15,594 nt of DNA from JANLUX01 sp031409815. GTDB lineage: Bacteria > Bacteroidota > Bacteroidia > AKYH767-A > OLB10. The notes beneath the pieces were generated by a model that had not been told where the DNA came from, did not search any database, and was given only the letters and a program-made list of their open reading frames with translations. The position numbers and the translations under genes were made by a program. The stretch lies in NCBI GenBank assembly GCA_031409815.1, contig JANNXV010000184.1, positions 1 through 15,594 on the forward strand. The letters run 5' to 3'. Shown one piece after another: positions 1 to 7,422 of this stretch (positions are counted from its first letter, which is position 1; every line of letters begins with the position of its first letter).

Positions 1-1924
1 ATGCACCACCAGCGTTGCTTTGAAACAATGCCATCAAAACACCGCTTACAGTTACACCGGCTAATACACCACCCAAAATTTCAGCTGAACGGGTATCAGG
101 AAAAACACCTTTTAATCCGAATCCAACTAATAAAGGAACTATCAAAGCAATTGCACCCGGCAAAATCATTTCGCGTAAAGCTGCTTGTGTTGAAATAGCT
201 ACACATTTTTCATATTCAGGTTTTCCGGTTCCTTCCATAATCCCTTTTATCTCTCTGAATTGTCTTCTAACTTCTTCTACCATGGCCATGGCTGCTCTAC
301 CTACGGCATTAATCGCAAGCGATGAAAAGATATATGGAATCATACCACCAACAAATAAGCCGGCCAGTACAGGAGCTTTATATAAATCAATACTTTCTAT
401 TTTGGAAGTTCCAACAAATGCTGCAAATAAAGCTAATGATGTTAAAGCTGCTGATGCGATTGCAAATCCTTTACCTGTTGCTGCAGTGGTATTACCAACA
501 GCATCCAAAATATCTGTTTTCTCACGTACTTCTTTTGGCAATTCGCTCATCTCAGCAATTCCACCTGCATTATCAGCAATTGGACCGAAAGCATCAATTG
601 CTAATTGCATTGCTGTTGTTGCCATCATTCCGGCAGCTGCAATACTTACTCCATACAAACCAGCAAAAGAGTAAGACACTACGATACCAACAGCCAGAAT
701 GATAACAGGCAACATGGTACTTTCCATTCCCATTGCCAAACCGCCAATAATATTAGTAGCATGTCCGGTTCCAGAACTTTTTACAATCGACAAAACCGGT
801 CTGCGTCCCATCGCACAATAATATTCTGTTACCATACTCATCAAGGCACCAACTACTAACCCAGTAACCACTGCAAAAAACACATCCTGAGAAGTAAATG
901 GTATGGAATTTAAGCGACTCATACTCATAGTGCCATCGGGCAACATCCAGGTAATTAGAAAATAAGAAGCGATTGCTGTTAGAATAATTGACATCCAGTT
1001 ACCTATATTCAATGCTGTTTGAACATTGCCACCATCTTTTACTTTCACAAACCAGGTTCCAACAATAGAGAATAATAATCCAACACCTGCAATTGCCATT
1101 GGTAATAATATTGGTGCAATTCCACCGAAATTATCCACCGAATGAATTTCTCTTCCTAAAACCATAGTTGCTAATACAGTGGCTACATAGGAGCCAAATA
1201 AATCGGCACCCATACCAGCTACATCACCCACATTATCTCCCACATTATCGGCAATTGTTGCTGGATTACGTGGATCATCTTCAGGAATTCCGGCTTCCAC
1301 TTTACCCACAAGATCTGCACCTACATCTGCAGCTTTAGTATATATACCTCCACCTACACGTGCAAACAGGGCAATACTTTCGGCACCCAATGAAAAGCCC
1401 ATTAATACTTCTAATGCCCTTTCCATTTCTGCACCGTTAACATCTGCCCCAACAAACATGGATTTGAAAATGATAAAAAGTGAACCTAATCCCAACACTG
1501 CTAAACCTGCAACACCCAAACCCATTACTGAGCCTCCGGTAAATGAAACCTTTAATGCCTGAGATAAACTGGTGCGTGCTGCATGAGCTGTTCGTACATT
1601 GGCTTTTGTAGCAATTTTCATCCCGATAAATCCTGCTAAGCAAGAAAAGATAGCTCCCATGATAAATGCAGCTACAATAATAGGATGTGAACGATCGGAA
1701 GTGGTGCTTAAGTAACCTAAACAAAGCGAGGCTATTATCACATATACTGTTAGTACTTTATATTCTGCTTTTAGGAAAGCCATAGCACCATCCGCAATAT
1801 AACCTGCAATGGTTTTCATTCTCTCTGTTCCAACTTCTTGCTTTGATACCCACGTTGCGAGGTAAAGCGTGTATAATAATGCCAAAATGCCAACGGCAGG
1901 TACTAGGTATTCAAAATGTTCCAT
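1..1924 (-). CDS. hppA: Membrane-bound ion-translocating pyrophosphatase, K+-dependent type (C-terminus cut by window edge)
   Basis: Integral membrane enzyme that hydrolyses pyrophosphate and uses the energy to pump Na+ and/or H+ across the inner membrane. The reading frame is open for 641 codons from ATG 1924 to the window edge, starting MEHFEYLVPAVG. The substrate-binding region is clear: GADLVGK, then DDPRNPATIADNVGDNVGD with D226, D230 and D234. Many hydrophobic segments fit the 16-helix fold of the family. At residues 477-486 the sequence reads GNTTAATGKG. Ala481 and Gly484 are the pair found in K+-dependent enzymes, whereas K+-independent ones carry Lys and Thr there. The frame ends at LFQSNAGGA, so the last conserved acidic motif lies outside the window. 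Which ion is pumped cannot be read from the sequence. The gene is divergent from the secreted-protein gene and has its own promoter candidate. Confidence 0.97.
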   Translation of the reverse strand, partial: MEHFEYLVPAVGILALLYTLYLATWVSKQEVGTERMKTIAGYIADGAMAFLKAEYKVLTVYVIIASLCLGYLSTTSDRSHPIIVAAFIMGAIFSCLAGFIGMKIATKANVRTAHAARTSLSQALKVSFTGGSVMGLGVAGLAVLGLGSLFIIFKSMFVGADVNGAEMERALEVLMGFSLGAESIALFARVGGGIYTKAADVGADLVGKVEAGIPEDDPRNPATIADNVGDNVGDVAGMGADLFGSYVATVLATMVLGREIHSVDNFGGIAPILLPMAIAGVGLLFSIVGTWFVKVKDGGNVQTALNIGNWMSIILTAIASYFLITWMLPDGTMSMSRLNSIPFTSQDVFFAVVTGLVVGALMSMVTEYYCAMGRRPVLSIVKSSGTGHATNIIGGLAMGMESTMLPVIILAVGIVVSYSFAGLYGVSIAAAGMMATTAMQLAIDAFGPIADNAGGIAEMSELPKEVREKTDILDAVGNTTAATGKGFAIASAALTSLALFAAFVGTSKIESIDLYKAPVLAGLFVGGMIPYIFSSLAINAVGRAAMAMVEEVRRQFREIKGIMEGTGKPEYEKCVAISTQAALREMILPGAIALIVPLLVGFGLKGVFPDTRSAEILGGVLAGVTVSGVLMALFQSNAGGA

Positions 1925-1945
1925 ACTATGTTTTTTTAAGGGGTG

Positions 1946-1976
1946 CGAAAATAGCTGTTTTAAGCCAAAGCCCAAA
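1946..1976 (-). promoter_or_regulatory. Candidate hppA promoter (Bacteroidota type)
   Basis: On the minus strand, TTTG (1976-1973) is followed after exactly 19 bases by TATTTTCG (1953-1946). This differs at one base from the Bacteroidota consensus TTTG-N19-TAnnTTTG. Transcription would start near 1940, about 16 bases before the hppA ATG. Inferred from motif and spacing only. Confidence 0.5.
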
Positions 1977-2013
1977 TAAATAAATTTGATTACTTTCAAG
2001 AACCATTTTCTAC

Positions 2014-2021
2014 TACCTTTG
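2014..2021 (+). promoter_or_regulatory. Candidate -7 box of the secreted-protein gene
   Basis: TACCTTTG matches TAnnTTTG exactly and ends 9 bases before ATG 2031, so the transcript leader would be only a few bases long. The nearest upstream TTTG (1985-1988) sits 25 bases away, longer than the usual spacer, so the -33 element is uncertain. Confidence 0.4.
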
Positions 2022-2030
2022 TAAGTAACG

Positions 2031-3218
2031 ATGGGCACTAAAAGCAGAACTATTATTTGGCTTACAATGGCTTTGCTTTTTTTTCATGCATCCGTAGCAT
2101 TTGGAGATAAGTTATCGTTACCTGTAGAGCTTTCCATTGAAAATGGCGACTTTAAAAATTGTAGTGTTAGTATTTCAAAAAACGGAGTAGTGCTGGAATC
2201 TATTTCCGGAAAAAGCTTTTTAAGAATTAAGTTGGATTTTAATAATTCGTACATTTTATCGTTTAGCAAACCAAGCTATATCACTAAGAAAATTGAAGTA
2301 AACACCACTGTAAATCCACAGCGGCAATTGCAATTATTCGAACCCTATAAAATTGGCGTTAAGTTGTTTAAACAATATGAGGGTATAAATACTGTGGTCT
2401 ATAACCAACCTGTTGCCAAAATTCAATTTAATAGCATAATAGATGATTTTGATTATGACGTTGACTATACAAAATCAATTTTATCAAAACTGCAAAACAC
2501 TGAGCAAGAACTTGAAAGTCGAGCTATTGAAGAAAGAAGATTAATTAGTGCAGGAGAATTACCAGCGGATGGATTTGAAATTAAGTCAAGTTCGTCTGAA
2601 CGATTTGCTCAATTTCCTAAAATTAGCGGAGCTAAGTCACTTAATGGAGTTAATTCCTCAAAAGTTGATACCTCGTATCAGATTTTTCCATCAGAAGATC
2701 CGGTTGAAACTGCCATTTTGAACGGGGGAACAGACCCTTCCAATTCACCCGCTGTGAATGAAGGAAATGATACACCTCTTGTAAATGGTGTTAACGGTAG
2801 CGATGAAGGGAATTTAACAACGTCAAGTGCTAAAGGTACTGATAAAATGGAGGGCAGTTTAAATACAGATGCCGGACAGGACGGGATGAGAACTCTTTCA
2901 GGTGTAGATAATTATGATGTTAAGCCAAAGGAAATGCTAGAATCTGTTGCAGATTTTTCTGCGATAAACACAGTCTCCCCTACTGCAGGTGATGATGGAG
3001 GAAAATTACCAGAAGTTACTCCTGAATCTTTAACTACTAAAACAAAAGAGTTGACTATTGAACCTAACCGCACTATCACAACCATCAAGTTAAATGAAGG
3101 ACAGAATGCCGTCATTTATCGTAAAGTGCTTTACAACTGGGGCGGGCTTTATTATTTCAAGAATCTTAGCTACTCCATTTCTAAAGATATTTTCGAAATA
3201 GGAACCGGAGAGAAATAG
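2031..3218 (+). CDS. Secreted protein of unknown function with a low-complexity middle
   Basis: I do not recognise a named family. The 395-residue product starts with a signal peptide: Lys4 and Arg6, then a hydrophobic stretch, with likely cleavage after VAFG at residue 25. The ATG at 2031 is preferred over the next in-frame ATG because that one would lose the basic residues. Residues 28-110 alternate polar and hydrophobic residues (SVSISKNG, ILSFSKPSYITKKIEV), like a small beta-sandwich of the carboxypeptidase-regulatory type; this is inference. Residues 130-175 include a cluster of acidic and aromatic residues (DDFDYDVDY) and a charged, possibly helical segment. Residues 190-340 are rich in Ser, Asn, Gly, Thr and Asp and look disordered. 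A structured tail (343-395) contains VLYNWGGLYYF. No T9SS sorting domain or lipobox is seen, so it is probably periplasmic or secreted. Confidence 0.75.
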   Translation: MGTKSRTIIWLTMALLFFHASVAFGDKLSLPVELSIENGDFKNCSVSISKNGVVLESISGKSFLRIKLDFNNSYILSFSKPSYITKKIEVNTTVNPQRQLQLFEPYKIGVKLFKQYEGINTVVYNQPVAKIQFNSIIDDFDYDVDYTKSILSKLQNTEQELESRAIEERRLISAGELPADGFEIKSSSSERFAQFPKISGAKSLNGVNSSKVDTSYQIFPSEDPVETAILNGGTDPSNSPAVNEGNDTPLVNGVNGSDEGNLTTSSAKGTDKMEGSLNTDAGQDGMRTLSGVDNYDVKPKEMLESVADFSAINTVSPTAGDDGGKLPEVTPESLTTKTKELTIEPNRTITTIKLNEGQNAVIYRKVLYNWGGLYYFKNLSYSISKDIFEIGTGEK

Positions 3219-3260
3219 AAAGCTAGTCAGCTGCTATTGGCTGGTAATAGTTAGATAAAA

Positions 3261-3953
3261 TCAGATTTTTACCGTAGCATATTCAGCCACTTCTTTTTCT
3301 CCGTTGTTTAGCTTCTTCTTGAACTTACGGTTGGTGAAGACCAAAAACGGGTACAACAAACTAACAGGGGTTAGCCACAACAACACAGGGTAATCGCAAT
3401 GAACCACATTTACCAGAAAAGCGGTTGATGTTGCAATATAACCGCCTATCATACCTCCAATATGCAGAAAAAGCCAATGATTTTTAGTTTCCGGTTTTTT
3501 AATAAAACGACTTACATCAACATAGGCAAATCGAATTCCAAAAACTCCAAAGGTTAATGCCGCATAGCCAAAACTATTTTTCAGAATAATTAACTGCCAC
3601 AAAGCCCAAATCACCAAACTGATATTAAACAATCCGGCAACGATGCTGATGAACCAATCAATTACAGCGGGTTTTTGATCGAGATGTAATTTCCTTAAAT
3701 GCAATGCCCGCATGGCTACCGAAATAAGTTGGTAACTGAAAACCGCAATGATTAAGAGAAATACATTTGATTTTGCAATAGATAGGATAACGGCTGAAAC
3801 AAAAACAATAGTCATCGCATAAAAAAATATATTACCTGCCTTGCGGTGAATATTATTCCCATTTTGATTCAGCATTGCAATGGGACCTGAAAGCAGAGCC
3901 AAAGATCCGGCTGCGATGTGTGTTATTAAAAGATAATGTAGAAAACTATTCAT
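3261..3953 (-). CDS. DUF2306-like multi-pass membrane protein
   Basis: A 230-residue integral membrane protein with about seven hydrophobic segments (roughly 8-28, 41-60, 63-81, 98-120, 130-148, 161-182 and 187-207) and a basic cytoplasmic-looking tail (NRKFKKKLNNGEK). The N-terminal pattern HIAAGSLALLSGP followed by IHRKAGNIFFYAM resembles the conserved start of DUF2306 proteins, where the paired histidines (here H12 and H36) are typical. Further histidines lie near membrane segments (H159, H164 in HIGGMIGGY, H185). These could bind a metal or heme, but that is speculation. Biochemical function is unknown. It is convergent with the upstream secreted-protein gene, 42 bases apart, and has its own good promoter candidate. 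Confidence 0.8.
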   Translation of the reverse strand: MNSFLHYLLITHIAAGSLALLSGPIAMLNQNGNNIHRKAGNIFFYAMTIVFVSAVILSIAKSNVFLLIIAVFSYQLISVAMRALHLRKLHLDQKPAVIDWFISIVAGLFNISLVIWALWQLIILKNSFGYAALTFGVFGIRFAYVDVSRFIKKPETKNHWLFLHIGGMIGGYIATSTAFLVNVVHCDYPVLLWLTPVSLLYPFLVFTNRKFKKKLNNGEKEVAEYATVKI

Positions 3954-3975
3954 ATGATTTGCTTTTAAGTCCGGG

Positions 3976-4006
3976 CAAATCTATAGGTCAATATTTAATT
4001 TGTAAA
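3976..4006 (-). promoter_or_regulatory. Candidate promoter of the DUF2306-like gene
   Basis: On the minus strand, TTTA (4006-4003) lies exactly 19 bases before TAGATTTG (3983-3976), which matches the TAnnTTTG -7 box perfectly. The predicted start is near 3969, giving a leader of about 16 bases before ATG 3953. This is the best promoter match in the window, but it rests on motif only. Confidence 0.55.
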
Positions 4007-4103
4007 CTAATTGTGGCAGACGGTTGATTTTTGGGATAAAGAGTAAGAATTAGGGGTGGTTGGGTAAACAGCTAAAGAAAAAACAGCCGAATCTTACTAT
4101 TAT

Positions 4104-4355
4104 TTATTTTAAACTTGACTTTCCTTCTAATTTTTTTTTCCTTCTTTTTAAATTACGCGAAGTTTTAGGTTCAAATGCAGCTTTCATAAAATCGCCAGCC
4201 TTCTCACGTAACATATAAATCAATTGTTGGCGTTTAGCTTTTCTATTGGCTTTCTTCCTTGCTCTATTGACACGCCTTCTATCAATAGCTTTTCTTAATT
4301 CCTTTGCTATCCAATTCGATTTAATTGCCAGACCAAGATTTTTAGCTCGAGTCAT
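4104..4355 (-). CDS. Small, highly basic protein of unknown function
   Basis: An 83-residue protein with 30 Lys/Arg and only 6 Asp/Glu (net charge about +24). The basic residues concentrate at 21-42 (RRRVNRARKKANRKAKR) and 67-75 (RNLKRRKKK). No signal peptide or membrane segment is present, and residues 12-58 could form amphipathic helix. Such composition usually means binding to RNA, DNA or the ribosome; that is inference, and I recognise no family. It lies 33 bases downstream of the cold-shock-domain gene on the same strand with no terminator between, so the two are probably co-transcribed. A plausible role is an RNA-binding partner of that protein. The ATG at 4355 is the only sensible start. 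The compositional bias makes a chance open frame possible, but its position right behind the cold-shock gene favours a real gene. Confidence 0.6.
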   Translation of the reverse strand: MTRAKNLGLAIKSNWIAKELRKAIDRRRVNRARKKANRKAKRQQLIYMLREKAGDFMKAAFEPKTSRNLKRRKKKLEGKSSLK

Positions 4356-4388
4356 GCGAAAAGTAGTTTTTTAATAAATCGAAAAAGA

Positions 4389-4841
4389 TTATTTTACCAA
4401 TTTAACATCTTTAGCATTCGGTCCTTTCATTCCCATTTCCACTTCAAAAGTTACTTTATCGTTTTCTTTAATTGCATCAATAAGTCCGGTTTGATGTACA
4501 AAGAAACTTTCTTGTGTAGCAATATCTTTAATAAACCCATAGCCTTTAGCATCATTAAAAAATGAAACAGATCCGGTTCTGGTTCCCTGTTCCGGTTCAA
4601 TATCTTCACGTCTGGCTACACCAATATTAATATCTTCAATCTTAACGGTACTCTTTTTTTGGAGCGGATCTGGTGGTGTTGATGAAATTTGTCCAAACTC
4701 ATCCACATACGCAATCATATCTTCAAAACTTCTTTTGCCTTCGGTTTTACGTTCTTCCTTACGCTCTTCCTTTTCCTTGCGCTTTTTTTGTCTTTTCTTT
4801 TCTTTGTCCTTCTTACTCGTTGTTTCCTGCGATCTTCCCAT
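4389..4841 (-). CDS. Cold-shock-domain protein with Lys/Glu-rich N-terminal extension
   Basis: A 150-residue RNA/ssDNA-binding protein in three parts. Residues 9-37 form a highly charged Lys/Glu/Arg segment (KEKKRQKKRKEKEERKEERK), probably a single charged helix. Residues 38-85 are a linker with FEDMIAYVDEFGQISSTPPD. Residues 88-150 are a cold-shock domain with RNP1 KGYGFI (99-104) and RNP2 FFVH (113-116), ending GMKGPNAKDVKLVK. Classic Csp proteins are about 70 residues. The extended form with this linker is, to my knowledge, a recurring Bacteroidota architecture. It probably acts as a cytoplasmic RNA chaperone. The ATG at 4841 has AAGGA almost touching it. Upstream is a long leader candidate, as is common for cold-shock genes. 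It heads a probable two-gene unit with the basic protein downstream. Confidence 0.93.
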   Translation of the reverse strand: MGRSQETTSKKDKEKKRQKKRKEKEERKEERKTEGKRSFEDMIAYVDEFGQISSTPPDPLQKKSTVKIEDINIGVARREDIEPEQGTRTGSVSFFNDAKGYGFIKDIATQESFFVHQTGLIDAIKENDKVTFEVEMGMKGPNAKDVKLVK

Positions 4842-5184
4842 TCCTTGATAATTTATGTTAATACAATCCAGTTAAATCTCTGGCAATAAATCGAACACTT
4901 TCTGTATTCAATTTAACTCGGTAAGATTACGAATTTTTTTGCTGTTAAATTCATAAAACTACTAGGGTTGTTGACAATTTTCGCAACTTGATGTTTAATT
5001 ATTATAAATTTTAAAGCTTTAATGAGAATTTGTAAATAGTAAAAAAGTTATCGGTCAATTTTGCCTATGTATCGCCCAATACTTCCATCTTGTCGAACCG
5101 CAAAATATGGTAACATAAAAACGCATTTCTTTGCGCCTCTCTAAAATGGAGAATATTATTCTAATCACTTTAATAAATTAAAAA
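4842..5184. other. Divergent intergenic region between the cold-shock and S46 peptidase genes
   Basis: 343 AT-rich bases without a coding frame. Leftward, a promoter candidate at 4954-4986 would give the cold-shock mRNA a leader of about 105 bases. That leader contains an 8-base inverted repeat (AGTTAAAT at 4870-4877, ATTTAACT at 4911-4918) with a 33-base loop. Rightward, only a weak -7-like TTTCTTTG (5126-5133) is visible before the peptidase gene. No RNA gene or known riboswitch was recognised. Confidence 0.5.
4954..4986 (-). promoter_or_regulatory. Possible promoter of the cold-shock gene
   Basis: On the minus strand, TTG (4986-4984) and TAGTTTTA (4961-4954, TAnnTTTA type) are separated by 22 bases. 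Start would be near 4947, leaving an untranslated leader of roughly 105 bases before ATG 4841. The match is imperfect. Confidence 0.3.
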
Positions 5185-7347
5185 ATGAAAAAACGTTTCA
5201 GGTTATTAGCAATTGCAATTGGTTTTAGTATTCCGGCCATATCGCTTGCTGACGAGGGCATGTGGCTTATGATGTTTGTAAAACGATTGAACGAGGTCGA
5301 TATGCAAAAAAAAGGTTTAAAGCTCACTGCTGAAGAAATCTACAATGTAAACAACTCGTCACTTAAAGATGCAATTGTGGTTTTAGGAGGTGGCTTTTGC
5401 ACGGCAGAAGTAGTTTCCAATGATGGACTATTGTTGACCAATCACCACTGCGGTTTAGATGCAGTTCAAGATTTAAGTACCGTAGAAAACGACTATATCA
5501 CCAATGGTTTTTGGGCGATGAGCAAAGATCAGGAACTGCACAGTGAAGGTTTAACTGCCTCCTTTTTAATTCGAATGGAAGATGTGGGTGAAAGAATAAA
5601 ACCTCTTCTTAGCGATACTATGAGCGAAGAAACACGCAGTGCAACCATAAAAAAAGCCTATGATAAACTGAAAGAAGAAAATAGTGAGAAAGGTAAATAC
5701 AAAGTAGACGTAAAAAGTTTCTTTAATGGCAATGAGTTTTATATGTTCGTGCTTGAAGTTTTTAAAGATGTGCGTTTAGTGGGTGCTCCTCCTGCTGCTA
5801 TCGGTAAATTTGGTGGCGACACCGACAACTGGATGTGGCCCCGTCAAACCGGAGACTTTAGTATGTTGCGTGTGTATGCTGGTGCTGATGGAAAACCAGC
5901 TGATTATTCAAAAGATAATGTGCCTTATCATCCAAAACATTCGTTGCCGGTAAATATCGGTGGCATCAAAAAAGATGACTTTGCAATGATTATGGGATAT
6001 CCCGGCAGAACGGAAAGGTATCTTACATCTGGTGGCGTAAAGATGGCTATCGATCAAACCAATCCTGCAATTGTAAAAATTCGTACTAAAAAATTGGAGA
6101 CCATTAAAAAAGATATGGATGCAAGTGATGAAGTACGTATAAAATATACAGCCAAATACGCTCAAACCGCTAACTATTGGAAATATTTTATTGGTGCCAC
6201 CAAAGGTCTAAAAAGATTAAATACTGCTGAACAAAAAACAGAATTAGAAACCAAACTAACCAATTGGGCGAATAGCAATGTTGCAACACAACAAAAATAT
6301 GGCAACGTTGCCTCAGAAATTACGAACGCTTATAACGATATGCGTAAAGTAAACCTTGCTCGCACCTATTTGCAGGAAGCCATTTTTGGAATCGAAATAC
6401 TTCCTTTTGCAAACACTTATCAGTCGCTCGAAAAAACATTGAGCAATAAAGAATCTAAGCCTGAAGATATTAAAGCAGCTACTGAACCATTGAAGATAGC
6501 TGCAAAAGATTTCTTTAAAGATTATGATGCTGCAACTGATCAAAAAGTTTTTGCTGAATTATTGGAAATGTATAACAAAGATGTGCCAAAAGATCAGCAG
6601 GCTCCTTTATTTGAAATGATTCAGAAAAAATACAAAGGAGATTACACTAAATATGCTGAAGAAGTGTTTGAACATAGCATGTTTGCAAGTGAAAAACAAG
6701 TAAACGACTTTCTCTCCAAACCTTCATTAAAGAAATTACAAAAGGACATGGCATACGTTGCAATTACAGATATTTATAACCATTTCACTACCAATGTTCG
6801 CCCTCAAATTCGTGCAGCACAAGCGCGAATAGATAAAAATATGCGTTTTTTTGTTGATGGCTTAAGACAGATGATGCCAGATAAAAAGTTTTATCCTGAC
6901 GCCAACTCTACTATGCGTTTATCATACGGTTCTGTTGAAGATTATGTACCAATGGATGCGGCAAAGTATGATTATTATTCAACCATTGAAGGAATTATGG
7001 AAAAAATGGATAACACCAATGATGAGTTTGTTGTTCCACAGCGTTTGGTTGATCTTTATAAGAAAAAAGATTACGGTCGCTATGGCGAGGATGGAACACT
7101 GAAAGTAAATTTTTTAACTACCAATGATATTACTGGTGGCAACTCTGGAAGTCCGGTTATAAATGCAAAAGGCGAGTTGATTGGAATTGCTTTTGATGGC
7201 AACTGGGAAGCAATGAGTGGCGATATTGCCTACGATGAAAAATTAAAGCGTACGATTTGTGTTGATATCCGTTATGTGCTTTGGGTGATCGATAAATATG
7301 CAGGTGCAACTAATTTAGTTAACGAAATGAAAGTAGTAACGAATTAA
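5185..7347 (+). CDS. S46 family dipeptidyl-peptidase, DPP7-like
   Basis: An exported serine exopeptidase of 720 residues, the usual length for S46, releasing dipeptides from peptide N-termini in the periplasm or outer envelope. The signal peptide MKKRFRLLAIAIGFSIPAISLA is probably cut after residue 22, leaving DEGMW as the mature start. The catalytic triad is visible: H88 in LLLTNHHCG, D224 in GDFSMLRVY just after the family motif GGDTDNWMWPR, and S654 in GGNSGSPV. The residue 18 positions after the serine is Gly672 (AFDGNWEA). In P. gingivalis enzymes this site is Gly in DPP7, which prefers hydrophobic P1 residues, and Arg in DPP11, which prefers Asp/Glu. The Gly therefore predicts DPP7-type specificity. 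The middle region is the long helical domain that caps the N-terminal substrate pocket in the family. The gene ends just before a strong shared terminator. Confidence 0.96.
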   Translation: MKKRFRLLAIAIGFSIPAISLADEGMWLMMFVKRLNEVDMQKKGLKLTAEEIYNVNNSSLKDAIVVLGGGFCTAEVVSNDGLLLTNHHCGLDAVQDLSTVENDYITNGFWAMSKDQELHSEGLTASFLIRMEDVGERIKPLLSDTMSEETRSATIKKAYDKLKEENSEKGKYKVDVKSFFNGNEFYMFVLEVFKDVRLVGAPPAAIGKFGGDTDNWMWPRQTGDFSMLRVYAGADGKPADYSKDNVPYHPKHSLPVNIGGIKKDDFAMIMGYPGRTERYLTSGGVKMAIDQTNPAIVKIRTKKLETIKKDMDASDEVRIKYTAKYAQTANYWKYFIGATKGLKRLNTAEQKTELETKLTNWANSNVATQQKYGNVASEITNAYNDMRKVNLARTYLQEAIFGIEILPFANTYQSLEKTLSNKESKPEDIKAATEPLKIAAKDFFKDYDAATDQKVFAELLEMYNKDVPKDQQAPLFEMIQKKYKGDYTKYAEEVFEHSMFASEKQVNDFLSKPSLKKLQKDMAYVAITDIYNHFTTNVRPQIRAAQARIDKNMRFFVDGLRQMMPDKKFYPDANSTMRLSYGSVEDYVPMDAAKYDYYSTIEGIMEKMDNTNDEFVVPQRLVDLYKKKDYGRYGEDGTLKVNFLTTNDITGGNSGSPVINAKGELIGIAFDGNWEAMSGDIAYDEKLKRTICVDIRYVLWVIDKYAGATNLVNEMKVVTN

Positions 7348-7368
7348 ATAACATTAACTTCATTTTTC

Positions 7369-7422
7369 TAAAATAAAAAGAGATGATTATTGCATAAGCA
7401 ATAATCATCTCTTTTTATTTTA
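7369..7422. terminator. Bidirectional intrinsic terminator, perfect 25-bp hairpin
   Basis: The arms 7369-7393 and 7398-7422 are perfect reverse complements around the 4-base loop ATAA. The core is AGAGATGATTATTGC, flanked by A-runs on the left and T-runs on the right, so RNA from either strand ends in a hairpin plus U-rich tract. It lies between the convergent S46 peptidase and T9SS cargo genes and should stop both. The stop codon of the cargo gene (7420-7422) forms the last three bases of the stem. Confidence 0.9.

Noticed and set aside
282..702. Plus-strand open frames over hppA, including one with an alanine-rich 130-residue product
   Set aside because: They lie opposite the strongly conserved hppA frame, and their composition follows from its complement. 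There is no homology or initiation signal.
3226..3250. Small hairpin (CTATT/AATAG and a GTCAGC/GCTGGT pairing) between the secreted-protein and DUF2306-like genes as a terminator
   Set aside because: Only 5-6 bp stems with wobble pairs and no proper U-run directly after; too weak to call.
4673..4889. Plus-strand Phe/Leu-rich frames resembling a small membrane protein
   Set aside because: They are the exact antisense of the Lys/Glu-rich head of the cold-shock protein, since AAA/GAA codons read as TTT/TTC on the other strand.
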